Positions 8,588-16,899 of a stretch of DNA of 64,000 bases are shown in pieces; position 1 is the first letter of the stretch, and every line of letters starts with the position of its first letter. Origin of the DNA: JAITMY01 sp031553765 (GTDB taxonomy: Bacteria > Bacteroidota > Bacteroidia > Bacteroidales > UBA932). The stretch spans positions 248,001-312,000 of the forward strand of contig JAVBKY010000006.1 of the NCBI GenBank assembly GCA_031553765.1, written 5' to 3'. Below the pieces are notes generated by a model that did not search any database, had not been told where the DNA came from, and saw only the letters and a program-made list of their open reading frames with translations. The position numbers and the translations under genes were made by a program.

Positions 8588-9712
8588 TTGAAACTCATTA
8601 TCGACGATAAGATTCCCTTTATTCACGGCATTTTCGAACCCTTTGCCGAAGTAGAATACGTAAACGGCGCCGCCATATCACCCGCGCATGTGCGCAATGC
8701 CACTGCACTCATAGTTCGCACACGCACGCAGTGCAACGCCGCACTGCTGGAAGGCTCCACCGTAAAATTCATAGCCTCCGCCACCATTGGCTACGACCAT
8801 ATTGACGCTGATTACTGCAAAGCACACAATATTGCTTGGACTAACGCTGCAGGATGCAACTCGGGTGCCGTAGAACAGTATATTACTGCAGCATTGCTGG
8901 AGTTGGCAAGCAAGCACAACATTGACCTAAACGGAAAAACGTTGGGTATTGTGGGCGTGGGCAACGTAGGTAAACGGGTACTGCGCGTGGCACAAGCCAT
9001 GGGTATGCACGTATTGCAAAACGACCCACCACGTGAACGCACCGAAGGTGCAAGCAACTTCATTTCGCTTAAAGAACTAGCCTCGCAATCTGATTTTATA
9101 ACCGTACACGTACCTCTTTCGCAAAGCGGAACAGACAAAACCTTTCACCTTATCAACGCTGATTTTTTTGCGAAGTTAAAGCATGGAGCATTTTTTATCA
9201 ACTCATCACGTGGCGAGGTGGTGGATGAAATTGCGCTTAAGCAGACCATACAGCAAGGCAAGTTGGGCGGTGTTGCCCTCGACGTATGGGAGCACGAACC
9301 CGATATTGATACCGAGGTGCTAAACATGGTAGAAATAGGCACTCCACACATAGCCGGCTACTCTACCGAGGGCAAGACTATGGCCACGCAAATGGCGGTA
9401 CAAGCCGTTGGTGCATTCTTCAACCTGCCCGTAAAAAGTTGGGAATCGGCACCACTCGGCGTGCCCGAAAACGGTACTGTGGAGGTAGATTGCAAAAATA
9501 AAAATGTGCAAGAAATTTTACATTTTCTTGCACATTACACTTATCCCATCATGGCCGATGATGCCGCCCTTCGCAGCACGCCATTACAAGGCGAAGTTTT
9601 ACGCAGTAGCTACCATTTTCGCCGTGAATTTTCAGCCTACCACATCATTCTACACAACGCAACCGAAGCACAAAGAGTCGCTATTGCAAAGGTTTTTCCA
9701 GCGATTGGTTAA
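8588..9712 (+). CDS. pdxB: Erythronate-4-phosphate dehydrogenase
   Basis: A 374-residue D-2-hydroxyacid dehydrogenase that oxidises 4-phosphoerythronate in the DXP-independent route to pyridoxal phosphate. Seen are the Rossmann motif GIVGVGNVGKRV near residue 115, the NSSRGEVVDE segment near 200, the catalytic-domain HIAGYSTEGK segment near 255 that is typical of PdxB, and the extra C-terminal dimerisation region. The start is a TTG codon at 8588: it gives the family-typical LKLIIDDKIPF start and lies just after the -7 box, while no ATG fits. The gene overlaps the convergent glycosyltransferase gene by 32 bases. Confidence 0.92.
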   Translation: MKLIIDDKIPFIHGIFEPFAEVEYVNGAAISPAHVRNATALIVRTRTQCNAALLEGSTVKFIASATIGYDHIDADYCKAHNIAWTNAAGCNSGAVEQYITAALLELASKHNIDLNGKTLGIVGVGNVGKRVLRVAQAMGMHVLQNDPPRERTEGASNFISLKELASQSDFITVHVPLSQSGTDKTFHLINADFFAKLKHGAFFINSSRGEVVDEIALKQTIQQGKLGGVALDVWEHEPDIDTEVLNMVEIGTPHIAGYSTEGKTMATQMAVQAVGAFFNLPVKSWESAPLGVPENGTVEVDCKNKNVQEILHFLAHYTYPIMADDAALRSTPLQGEVLRSSYHFRREFSAYHIILHNATEAQRVAIAKVFPAIG

Positions 9713-11138
9713 GCAACCACAGTAGCGTAGAATCTAACTCCTCTGGCTTAAAATCAGGTTGCGCTGCCATGCGCTGCAGCTCCTTTATGGGAATGTAGCT
9801 ATCTACATACGTGTAGTAGAACTTGCGGCGATTACTCACTTCCAAGCAGTTAACACCTGAATATAGCTGTTCCACCAGCACGCGCTGTCCGGCAAAAATA
9901 TCATCCAAATTCCATAGGTTGTATTGGCTCTTGCGCCCGTAAAACGCTTTCTGCGTATCAGCCGGCTGGCGCGTGTAAAACATGTAAACCGATGGCACCT
10001 TGTACGATGGGTTAAACAGCACAGGAATTCCATTAGCCACCTCCGCTATCTTCTCATTTTGCTTTTTATTATTTACAAAAACAAGGTTAGTAGAATCCAA
10101 TAGTCCCACCGCAATCACCACTCTTGCCACCAGCAGTAGCCCCACCGTGATATACCCAACACGCATAAGATACCTGCGCGCACGCTCATTTCCCTGAGCA
10201 TAGATATACATCACAAACACTATGCCGTAGGCCGCCACCAACGTCCACTGCGGCTGCACATATCCACGCAACGTAGAAAACAGGAAGAAAAAAAAGAAAC
10301 CTGCCACAATGTAGTACAGCGCGCGTTCCACTGCCTGTTGCGGCTTACGCTTAAACAGCGTGTATACAAAAAGTGGTACTATGAACGGGTTATAGCATGC
10401 CCAAGCGTTGAGCAAGTACTCCAAGATGTAGCCAAAACGAAACGTTTTATTTCTATCCAGCAAGTGATACCTAAAGCTGGCCCAATCGTTATTATACTGC
10501 CATAGCAGGTGTGGCGTCAATACCAGCAACGCAATCAAAGCGGCCGCGTACACGCGTGGATTTTTCAGCAGCTTCAGGTTCGACAGCAAAATACATATCA
10601 CCACTAGCGCACCATGATACTTGCTGTAAGCCAGAAGCCCCATGGTTACGCCAAGTAAAATAGTCCACCCCCAGCTATCGGATTTCAAAAAGTTATGGTA
10701 CGCCACCAGTAGCAACACCGTAAAAAACATCAACGGAGCATCGGGAGTTGCCACAAAACCATACACCTGCAACATAGGAATAGAGGCGCATAGCAGCACG
10801 TACAGCAGCACGTCCTTGCTAGTAGAAGAGGGCGTGCGTAGCAGCGTCCAGAATAGGTATAAATAAATAGGCTGAAGAATGGTGATGAATAACCGTACCC
10901 CTAACTCATTCTCGTTGAAAAATGCTCCCAACTTAATGAGCAGCGCCGTCATGGGCGGATGGTCAAAGTAGCCCCAGGCCAAGTGGCGCGAAAACATCCA
11001 GTAGTACGCCTCATCGTAGTGCAACTCCATAAAGGCCGACTGAAACAAGTTGGCCACCCACCACACAGCAAGAAGCAAAATTAAAAATCGTTCGGGCTTT
11101 GCCCAAAAGTAGTTTCTTAATGAAGTAAAAATACTCAT
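9681..11138 (-). CDS. Glycosyltransferase family 39-like membrane protein (ArnT/PMT type)
   Basis: A 485-residue polytopic membrane protein with about 11-12 helices. The first periplasmic loop carries the acidic HYDEAYYW motif (residues about 39-46), followed by YFDHPPM, both typical of GT39 and ArnT-type enzymes that take sugars from polyprenyl phosphate. A soluble C-terminal part (about 340-485) includes SYKVPSVYMFYTRQ. It probably glycosylates a lipid or cell-surface glycan; the acceptor is unknown. The stop lies inside pdxB, a 32-base convergent overlap. The start ATG at 11138 is followed by a hydrophobic first helix. Confidence 0.8.
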   Translation of the reverse strand: MSIFTSLRNYFWAKPERFLILLLAVWWVANLFQSAFMELHYDEAYYWMFSRHLAWGYFDHPPMTALLIKLGAFFNENELGVRLFITILQPIYLYLFWTLLRTPSSTSKDVLLYVLLCASIPMLQVYGFVATPDAPLMFFTVLLLVAYHNFLKSDSWGWTILLGVTMGLLAYSKYHGALVVICILLSNLKLLKNPRVYAAALIALLVLTPHLLWQYNNDWASFRYHLLDRNKTFRFGYILEYLLNAWACYNPFIVPLFVYTLFKRKPQQAVERALYYIVAGFFFFFLFSTLRGYVQPQWTLVAAYGIVFVMYIYAQGNERARRYLMRVGYITVGLLLVARVVIAVGLLDSTNLVFVNNKKQNEKIAEVANGIPVLFNPSYKVPSVYMFYTRQPADTQKAFYGRKSQYNLWNLDDIFAGQRVLVEQLYSGVNCLEVSNRRKFYYTYVDSYIPIKELQRMAAQPDFKPEELDSTLLWLLNQSLEKPLQ

Positions 11139-11285
11139 TGATTTCTTCGTTGCTAAGTAATTGTTTGTAAATACTACTTTTAGTAATCTTTACAAAACAT
11201 TTTTTAATTCTTCAAAAAAACATTAAGCTACAAATCTACGCTCAAAAATTATGAATTCATAATTAATAATTCATAATTAATCTTG

Positions 11286-11294
11286 TACCTTTGC
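11286..11294 (+). promoter_or_regulatory. -7 box of tcdA
   Basis: TACCTTTGC, 18 bases before the ATG at 11313. The preceding 40 bases are AT-rich repeated words (AATTCATAATTAAT) with no clear -33 box. Confidence 0.5.
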
Positions 11295-11312
11295 TTATAA
11301 TTAAGAAGTAAA

Positions 11313-12029
11313 ATGGAAGATTGGCTGGTACGCACGCAGCTTTTGTTGGGCGATGAGAAGGTGAATAAGCTACGCAAAGCACACGTTTTGGTAGTAGGCT
11401 TGGGCGGCGTAGGTGCTTATGCCGCCGAAATGCTATGCCGCGCGGGAGTTGGCACGCTCACCATTGTAGATGGCGATGTGGTAAATCACAGCAACCGCAA
11501 CCGCCAGCTGCTGGCGCTCACCTCCACCGTGGGTAAGTCCAAAACCGAGGTTATGACCGCACGCCTGCTCGACATTAACCCCGAAATACAGCTGCACAGC
11601 GTACAGCAGTACCTGCGCGATGAAGAATTTGATACGCTGCTTGCGCAAAAATACGATTACGTAGTTGATGCCATTGACACGCTGCTACCCAAGGTCAACT
11701 TTATAGAAAAATGCCTTAAGCAAAAGCACCGCACAGTAAGCAGCATGGGTGCCGGGGGTCGGTTTGACCCTACGCAGGTAGAGGTAGCCGACATTGACAA
11801 ATCGCACCACTGCCCGCTGGCATACATACTGCGAAAACGCCTGCATCAGCGAGGTATTCGTACCGGAGTAAAGGTGGTATTTTCGCCCGAGCCCATTGAC
11901 CCGCAAGCTATGGAAGAAAGCCATGGCGAGCAAAATAAAAAAACTACCGTAGGCACCATATCATACATGCCTGCCGTATTTGGCTGCACCTGCGCCAGCG
12001 TGGTGGTGCAAGATTTAATTAAAAGTTAG
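11313..12029 (+). CDS. tcdA: tRNA threonylcarbamoyladenosine dehydratase
   Basis: A 238-residue ThiF/HesA/MoeB-type E1-like enzyme that adenylates and cyclises t6A37 in tRNA to ct6A. The nucleotide-binding VVGLGGVGAYAAEMLCRAG motif is at residues about 28-46, followed by VDGDVVNHSNRNRQL with the conserved Asp and Arg residues, and YVVDAIDTLLPK near 110. A TYMP/ISYMPA element near the C-terminus is typical of TcdA (CsdL). Length is close to the usual 240-270. It stands alone, with a repeat-rich 87-base gap before prmA. Confidence 0.9.
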   Translation: MEDWLVRTQLLLGDEKVNKLRKAHVLVVGLGGVGAYAAEMLCRAGVGTLTIVDGDVVNHSNRNRQLLALTSTVGKSKTEVMTARLLDINPEIQLHSVQQYLRDEEFDTLLAQKYDYVVDAIDTLLPKVNFIEKCLKQKHRTVSSMGAGGRFDPTQVEVADIDKSHHCPLAYILRKRLHQRGIRTGVKVVFSPEPIDPQAMEESHGEQNKKTTVGTISYMPAVFGCTCASVVVQDLIKS

Positions 12030-12116
12030 GAATTAAGAATTGAAAAATGCGGGCTATCAAAGCATGAGTCATGGAGAGTTGATAGTTGGTAACTGACACT
12101 TGGTAACTGAAAAATT

Positions 12117-12956
12117 ATGAACTACTACGAACTAAATATTCCCTTTCCCTTCTCTTACGACGAAGAGAAAAAAGACATTGCCATAGCCACCCTGGCCGAC
12201 ATTGGATTTGAAAGTTTTACCGAGGGCGCGCACAATAGCATCAACGCATACATTCCCGAAAAAATGTACAACGAACGAGCCATACGCATCACCATGGCTG
12301 ACCTTGAAATTACGCGCTACGATGCAAAACTCATTCCCGACCAAAACTGGAATGCACTATGGGAGAGCAACTTTGAACCAATAGTGGTGGACAACAAACT
12401 CACCATTCGCGCCCCTTTCCATACCAAACTTCCCGTCACCGAAATGGAGATAGTGATGGAGCCGAAAATGGCTTTCGGCACAGGGCACCACGAAACCACC
12501 TACCTCTGCACCCAATACCTGCTCAACACCGATGTGAGGGGTTTTGAAATGCTTGATATGGGTTGCGGCACAGGCGTACTGGCCATAGTTGCCACCATGC
12601 GCGGCGCAGCACACGCCGATGCTATTGACATTGACAACTGGTCGTACCAAAGTACGCTGGAAAACGCGGAGCGCAACGGTGTAGCCGACAAAATCACCGC
12701 CATGTGCGGTGACGCCTCGCTTATTCCGCAAGGCAAATATGATCTTGTTGTAGCCAACATCAACCGCAACATACTACTACAGGATATGCCTCACTACTCG
12801 GCAGCCCTAAAACCCAACGGCAAACTTGTAGTCAGCGGCATTTACACCACCGATATACCCACCGTAACCGAATGCGCCGAGCAAAACGGATTCAAATTCC
12901 TTCACCAAATGGAGCGCAACGGCTGGGCAGCCATAGAATTCAAAATTGAGAATTAA
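12117..12956 (+). CDS. prmA: Ribosomal protein L11 methyltransferase
   Basis: A 279-residue SAM-dependent methyltransferase that trimethylates ribosomal protein L11. The N-terminal substrate-binding domain spans about 1-100. The catalytic part contains the PKMAFGTGHHETT segment near 120, the SAM motif LDMGCGTGVLAI near 145, and VVANINRNI (an NPPY-like N-I-N motif typical of PrmA) near 210. Length is normal. The ATG at 12117 follows a quasi-repetitive spacer (12030-12110), and I see no clear promoter box. Confidence 0.93.
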   Translation: MNYYELNIPFPFSYDEEKKDIAIATLADIGFESFTEGAHNSINAYIPEKMYNERAIRITMADLEITRYDAKLIPDQNWNALWESNFEPIVVDNKLTIRAPFHTKLPVTEMEIVMEPKMAFGTGHHETTYLCTQYLLNTDVRGFEMLDMGCGTGVLAIVATMRGAAHADAIDIDNWSYQSTLENAERNGVADKITAMCGDASLIPQGKYDLVVANINRNILLQDMPHYSAALKPNGKLVVSGIYTTDIPTVTECAEQNGFKFLHQMERNGWAAIEFKIEN

Positions 12957-13290
12957 TCCTCTCCTCCCCCATGGGGTTGTCGCACTGAGCCCGCCTGAAT
13001 GATGTAATCGGGCAGGCCTGTCGAAGTGGTGTGACGAGAAATTCCCGCAAAGAAAACTTTTCAACATTCATAGCATTTAGCTATGCCCCCCCTTTTAAAC
13101 AAGCAACATTTTGTTACCTTAGCTTACTAGGATTCATCAGCACATAAAACAAGCAATTAATTAGTTAGAAGTATTTTGAATTCGGTTCTTTAGAAAAATA
13201 AAAAAACTCTCTGATTGATGACTTTTTGACTTTCTAACTAGCAACTTTCAAACTTTAGAACATTACAAACTTTATAAACTATAACACAAA
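12957..13290 (+). other. Repeat-containing spacer with a weak recA promoter
   Basis: At 12966-13040 there is a degenerate relative of the CTGAGCC...TGTCGAAG palindromic family (also at 26350, 48209 and 50305). At 13115-13123 TACCTTAGC is a degraded -7 box, which would give a leader of about 160 bases before recA. I see no LexA-like palindrome and no gene here. Confidence 0.4.
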
Positions 13291-14313
13291 ATGGCAAAGA
13301 AAGAGGATTTGAAGCTGGACAACGAGAAGTTAAAAGCGCTGAAAGCCACGCTAGATAAGCTAGATAAGGATTTTGGCAAGGGCACCATTATGATGCTGGG
13401 TGATAAGCAGGTAGAGCAAGTACCCGTGATATCATCCGGCTCCATTGGACTTGATGCGGCGTTGGGCATTGGCGGCTACCCCCGCGGTCGCGTAATTGAA
13501 ATTTACGGTCCCGAGTCAAGCGGTAAAACCACGCTTGCCATTCACGCCATTGCCGAAGCGCAAAAGCAAGGCGGCATTGCTGCCATTATTGATGCCGAAC
13601 ACGCCTTCGACCGCACTTATGCCGAACAGCTAGGAGTAGATGTAAACCACCTGCTTATTTCGCAGCCCGATAGCGGTGAAGATGCCCTCGAAATTGCCGA
13701 CCAGCTCATTCGCTCAAGCGCCGTGGACATCGTAGTAATTGACTCCGTTGCAGCACTTACTCCTAAGGCCGAAATTGAAGGCGACATGGGCGAAAATAAG
13801 GTAGGCTTGCAGGCACGCTTGATGTCGCAAGCGTTACGTAAGCTCACAGGTACTATCAGCAAAACACAAACCACCTGTATTTTCATTAACCAGCTGCGCG
13901 AAAAAATCGGCGTAATGTTTGGTAACCCCGAAACCACCACTGGCGGTAATGCGCTCAAATTTTACTCTTCTATCCGTCTGGATATCCGCAAGGTAACAAC
14001 AAACAAAGATGGTGATGAGGCTGTAAGTAACCACGTTCGCGTAAAGGTGGTGAAGAATAAAATGGCACCTCCCTTCCGCAAGGCAGAATTTGACCTTGTA
14101 TTCGGTGAGGGTATTTCTAAAGTTGGCGAAATTATTGACCTTGGCGTTGAAATGGGCATCATTAAAAAGAGTGGCTCATGGTTCAGCTACGGCGACACTA
14201 AACTGGGACAAGGTCGCGATGGCGTTACCAAGTTGTTTGCCGACAACGAGGAGCTATCTGCCGAAGTAGAAACCAAAGTACGCGAAGCCCTAAAGAAGAA
14301 GGACGAAGAATAA
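13291..14313 (+). CDS. recA: Recombinase RecA
   Basis: A 340-residue DNA-dependent ATPase that drives homologous strand exchange and SOS induction. Walker A GPESSGKT is at residues about 73-80, Walker B VVIDSVAAL near 150, the L1 loop region GDMGENKVGLQARLMSQ near 165, and the L2 loop FINQLREKIGVMFGNPETTTGG near 200. The C-terminus is acidic and lysine-rich (LKKKDEE). Length is normal. No intein or insertion is present. The upstream leader is long and repeat-bearing. Confidence 0.98.
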   Translation: MAKKEDLKLDNEKLKALKATLDKLDKDFGKGTIMMLGDKQVEQVPVISSGSIGLDAALGIGGYPRGRVIEIYGPESSGKTTLAIHAIAEAQKQGGIAAIIDAEHAFDRTYAEQLGVDVNHLLISQPDSGEDALEIADQLIRSSAVDIVVIDSVAALTPKAEIEGDMGENKVGLQARLMSQALRKLTGTISKTQTTCIFINQLREKIGVMFGNPETTTGGNALKFYSSIRLDIRKVTTNKDGDEAVSNHVRVKVVKNKMAPPFRKAEFDLVFGEGISKVGEIIDLGVEMGIIKKSGSWFSYGDTKLGQGRDGVTKLFADNEELSAEVETKVREALKKKDEE

Positions 14314-14320
14314 CTACAAC

Positions 14321-14369
14321 GGTTAATGATTAGTGATTAGCCACTAATCATTAACCATTAATCACTAAC
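14321..14369. repeat. Low-complexity quasi-palindrome of TGATTAG/CTAATCA words
   Basis: The left half repeats ATGATTAGTGATTAG and the right half repeats CACTAATCATTAACC, so the spacer between recA and the S9 peptidase gene can fold into a hairpin in several registers. Similar word-based spacers with other vocabularies occur elsewhere in the window. Confidence 0.6.
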
Positions 14370-14377
14370 AACTAGTA

Positions 14378-16486
14378 ATGCGACATTGTATAAAACCATT
14401 AGCAGTTATGGCACTTGCAGTCATGGCAGCCTGCGGCGGTAAGGATAGCGAGCACACGTTCCACATCAACAACCAGCTTACGCAGGAAGAAAAAAACCGC
14501 GGCGTACTCACCCCCGAAATCATGTGGAAGTTCGGACAGGTAACCGAACCGCAGGTTTCCCCTGATGGCAAGCATGTAGCCTACTGCGTTAAACATTTTA
14601 ATCTTGAGGAAAACAAGGGAGTAAGCAACATTTACCTCGTTGCCGTAAGCGGAGAGACTGAACCCAAAAAGTTAACCGACGAGAACGGATCAGAAAGCAA
14701 CCCGCGATGGAGCAGTGATGGACAGCTGCTTTACTTCATTTCCGACCGCAGTGGCAACAACCAAATTTGGGAGTTGGCTCCCTTTGAAGAAGAGCATCGC
14801 CTACGCCAGGTGAGCGACGTAAAGGATGGTTTAGATGCCTTTGAGTTTTCACCCAATGGCAATATGTTGCTTTATGCCAAAAGTGTAAAAGTGGGTAAAA
14901 CCACCACCGACCTATATCCTCAGTACCCCAAAGCCAACGCACGTATAATAACCGATCTCATGTATCGCCACTGGGACACATGGGATAATGGTGAGTACAG
15001 CCACATCTTTGTATCCGGCTATGCCTTTGGTCGCCTTACCGGCGAAAAGGATATCAACGAAGGCGAAGCGTGGGATACACCCATGGCTATTGACTTCGCC
15101 ATTAGCGATGTATGTTGGGATGCAGCGGGTAAAAACATTTACTACGCCAGCAAGAAACTAGTAGGTAAGGAGTACGCCACCAGCACCAACTCCGACATTT
15201 ACCGCTACAACATAGAAAGTGGCACTACCGAAAATATCACTACCGATAACAAAGGCTATGACCGTCATCCGCTGGTATCACCCAACGGGCTTAAGTTGGC
15301 ATGGTTGAGCATGGAGACTCCCGGCTATGAGAGCGATAAAAATCGCCTGATGGTGATGGAGGTTGAGACCGGACGCATGGAGGAGGTTACCAAAGACTTA
15401 GACCAAAGTGCCGATCAGCTATGCTGGAGCGATGATAGCAACACGCTATATTTCGTTAGCGGTGTTAAAGGCACCTACCAGATTTACGCTGCCAATCTTG
15501 AAGAGCAATCGCTGCGTCAGCTTACTCAGGGTGCGCACGACTTCACCCACGTAGTTGCTAAAGCTGGCGCCGTGGTGGGTCGTAAAATGAGCATGAGCAT
15601 GGCACCTGAACTATTTCGCATTAACCCTTTCGATAGCGTTAAGCCCTGCACACAAATTACTGCCACTAATAAACACTTGTACGACAATCTACGCTTTGGC
15701 AAAGTTGAAGAACGCTGGATCCACACCACTGACGGCAAGCAAATGCTCACGTGGGTTATTCTACCTCCAAACTTCGACCCGGAAAAGAAGTATCCCGCCC
15801 TACTGTACTGCCAAGGCGGACCACAGCAAGCCGTGAGTCAGTTCTGGAGTTCGCGTTGGAACATGCAGCTCATGGCTGCGCAAGGTTACATAGTGGTTGC
15901 TCCTAACCGTCGTGGCACGCCTACCTTCGGCTCAGCATGGCTGAAGCAAATTTCAGGTGATTACGGTGGGCAAAACATACAGGATTACTATTCTGCTATT
16001 GACGCACTAAAGAGTGAAAAGTATGTTGATGCTAACCGCCTGGGTGCGCTGGGTGCCAGCTACGGTGGCTACTCGGTGTACTACCTTGCCGGCACACACA
16101 ATAGGCGCTTCAAGGCTTTTGCTGCACATAACGGCATGTTCAACTTCGAAAGCATGTACGGCACTACCGAGGAAACCTTCTTTCCCAACTACGACATGAA
16201 TGGACCATACTGGGATAGCAAGCAAAAAACGCAGGCCGTGTACGATAAGTCGCCCCACAAGCTGGTAGCGAAGTGGAACACTCCCATACTTATAAGCGTG
16301 GGCGAGCACGATTACCGCGTACCTTTCAGCGAAGGCATGCAAGCCTTTTCCGCCGCACAACTACAGGGTATACCCAGCAAGCTGCTCTTCTTCCCCGACG
16401 AAACACACTTTATTGCCAAGCCGCAAAATGCCGCGCTATGGCATACAGAGCTGTTTGACTGGTTTAAAACCTACCTGCTGAATTAG
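14378..16486 (+). CDS. S9 family prolyl oligopeptidase (DPP5/acylaminoacyl-peptidase type), lipoprotein
   Basis: A 702-residue serine peptidase. The N-terminus (MRHCIKPLAVMALAVMAACGG) is a lipoprotein signal with the lipidated Cys near residue 19, so it is probably anchored in the periplasm or outer membrane. Residues about 45-420 form a WD40-like beta-propeller of TolB-type repeats (SPDGKHVAY, SNPRWSSDGQLLYFISDR, SPNGLKLAW). The alpha/beta-hydrolase catalytic domain follows, with nucleophile Ser561 in GASYGGY, Asp645 in GEHDYRVP and His677 in DETHF. It should cut short peptides to dipeptides, fitting a peptide-using anaerobe. A strong terminator follows directly. Confidence 0.92.
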   Translation: MRHCIKPLAVMALAVMAACGGKDSEHTFHINNQLTQEEKNRGVLTPEIMWKFGQVTEPQVSPDGKHVAYCVKHFNLEENKGVSNIYLVAVSGETEPKKLTDENGSESNPRWSSDGQLLYFISDRSGNNQIWELAPFEEEHRLRQVSDVKDGLDAFEFSPNGNMLLYAKSVKVGKTTTDLYPQYPKANARIITDLMYRHWDTWDNGEYSHIFVSGYAFGRLTGEKDINEGEAWDTPMAIDFAISDVCWDAAGKNIYYASKKLVGKEYATSTNSDIYRYNIESGTTENITTDNKGYDRHPLVSPNGLKLAWLSMETPGYESDKNRLMVMEVETGRMEEVTKDLDQSADQLCWSDDSNTLYFVSGVKGTYQIYAANLEEQSLRQLTQGAHDFTHVVAKAGAVVGRKMSMSMAPELFRINPFDSVKPCTQITATNKHLYDNLRFGKVEERWIHTTDGKQMLTWVILPPNFDPEKKYPALLYCQGGPQQAVSQFWSSRWNMQLMAAQGYIVVAPNRRGTPTFGSAWLKQISGDYGGQNIQDYYSAIDALKSEKYVDANRLGALGASYGGYSVYYLAGTHNRRFKAFAAHNGMFNFESMYGTTEETFFPNYDMNGPYWDSKQKTQAVYDKSPHKLVAKWNTPILISVGEHDYRVPFSEGMQAFSAAQLQGIPSKLLFFPDETHFIAKPQNAALWHTELFDWFKTYLLN

Positions 16487-16523
16487 AAAAAAACGGTTAT
16501 CAGAATCTGATAACCGTTTTTTT
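16487..16523 (+). terminator. Rho-independent terminator after the S9 peptidase
   Basis: A perfect 13-bp stem (AAACGGTTATCAG with CTGATAACCGTTT), a 3-base loop and a T run, beginning at the stop codon. Confidence 0.9.
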
Positions 16524-16524
16524 A

Positions 16525-16556
16525 TTTGCATTTTTCGGAAAATATACTACCTTTGT
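16525..16556 (+). promoter_or_regulatory. Promoter of tRNA-Leu
   Basis: The -33 box TTTG is at 16525-16528 and the -7 box TACCTTTGT at 16548-16556, with a 19-base spacer. This is a textbook Bacteroidota promoter, 12 bases before the tRNA. Confidence 0.8.
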
Positions 16557-16568
16557 AGTCCCAATTTT

Positions 16569-16650
16569 GCGGATATGGCGTAATTGGTAGCCGCGCCAGA
16601 CTTAGGATCTGGTGCCGAAAGGCGTGGGGGTTCGAGTCCCTTTATCCGCA
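16569..16650 (+). tRNA. tRNA-Leu (anticodon UAG)
   Basis: The acceptor stem GCGGATA pairs with TATCCGC. The anticodon stem-loop CCAGA-CTTAGGA-TCTGG places TAG as anticodon. A class II variable arm (TGCCGAAAGGCGT) and the TTCGAGT T-loop are present, with discriminator A at 16650. CCA is not encoded. Confidence 0.95.
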
Positions 16651-16651
16651 C

Positions 16652-16685
16652 AAGCCTGTAAATGTAATATTTACAGGCTTTTTTT
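16652..16685 (+). terminator. Terminator after tRNA-Leu
   Basis: A 12-bp stem (AAGCCTGTAAAT with ATTTACAGGCTT), a 5-base loop, then a T run. Confidence 0.88.
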
Positions 16686-16819
16686 ATGGCAAAAAAACGT
16701 GACTAATTGTCAGTATAGGTGAGCTAACACTAAAGGTGGCACGAGATTTGAGTAAAACACTAAATATTGACGCAAGCATTGTGCTGGGAGTTTTAGCGTT
16801 TTCGTAGCGAAAATAGCCT

Positions 16820-16851
16820 TTTGAAGCTACCTTAAAATGTGTTACCTTTGC
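16820..16851 (+). promoter_or_regulatory. Promoter of the tig-clpP-clpX region
   Basis: TTTG at 16820-16823 and TACCTTTGC at 16843-16851, with a 19-base spacer. The leader before the tig ATG at 16900 is about 45 bases. In the rest of 16686-16819 I see nothing recognisable. Confidence 0.75.
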
Positions 16852-16899
16852 ATTCTTGCACCAACTTGTAATTAAGTACTAAAAAATTCTATAACAAAA

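Noticed and set aside
14321..14369. CRISPR-like array
   Set aside because: The words are 7-10 bases, variable and inverted rather than regularly spaced direct repeats with unique spacers, and no cas gene is present.
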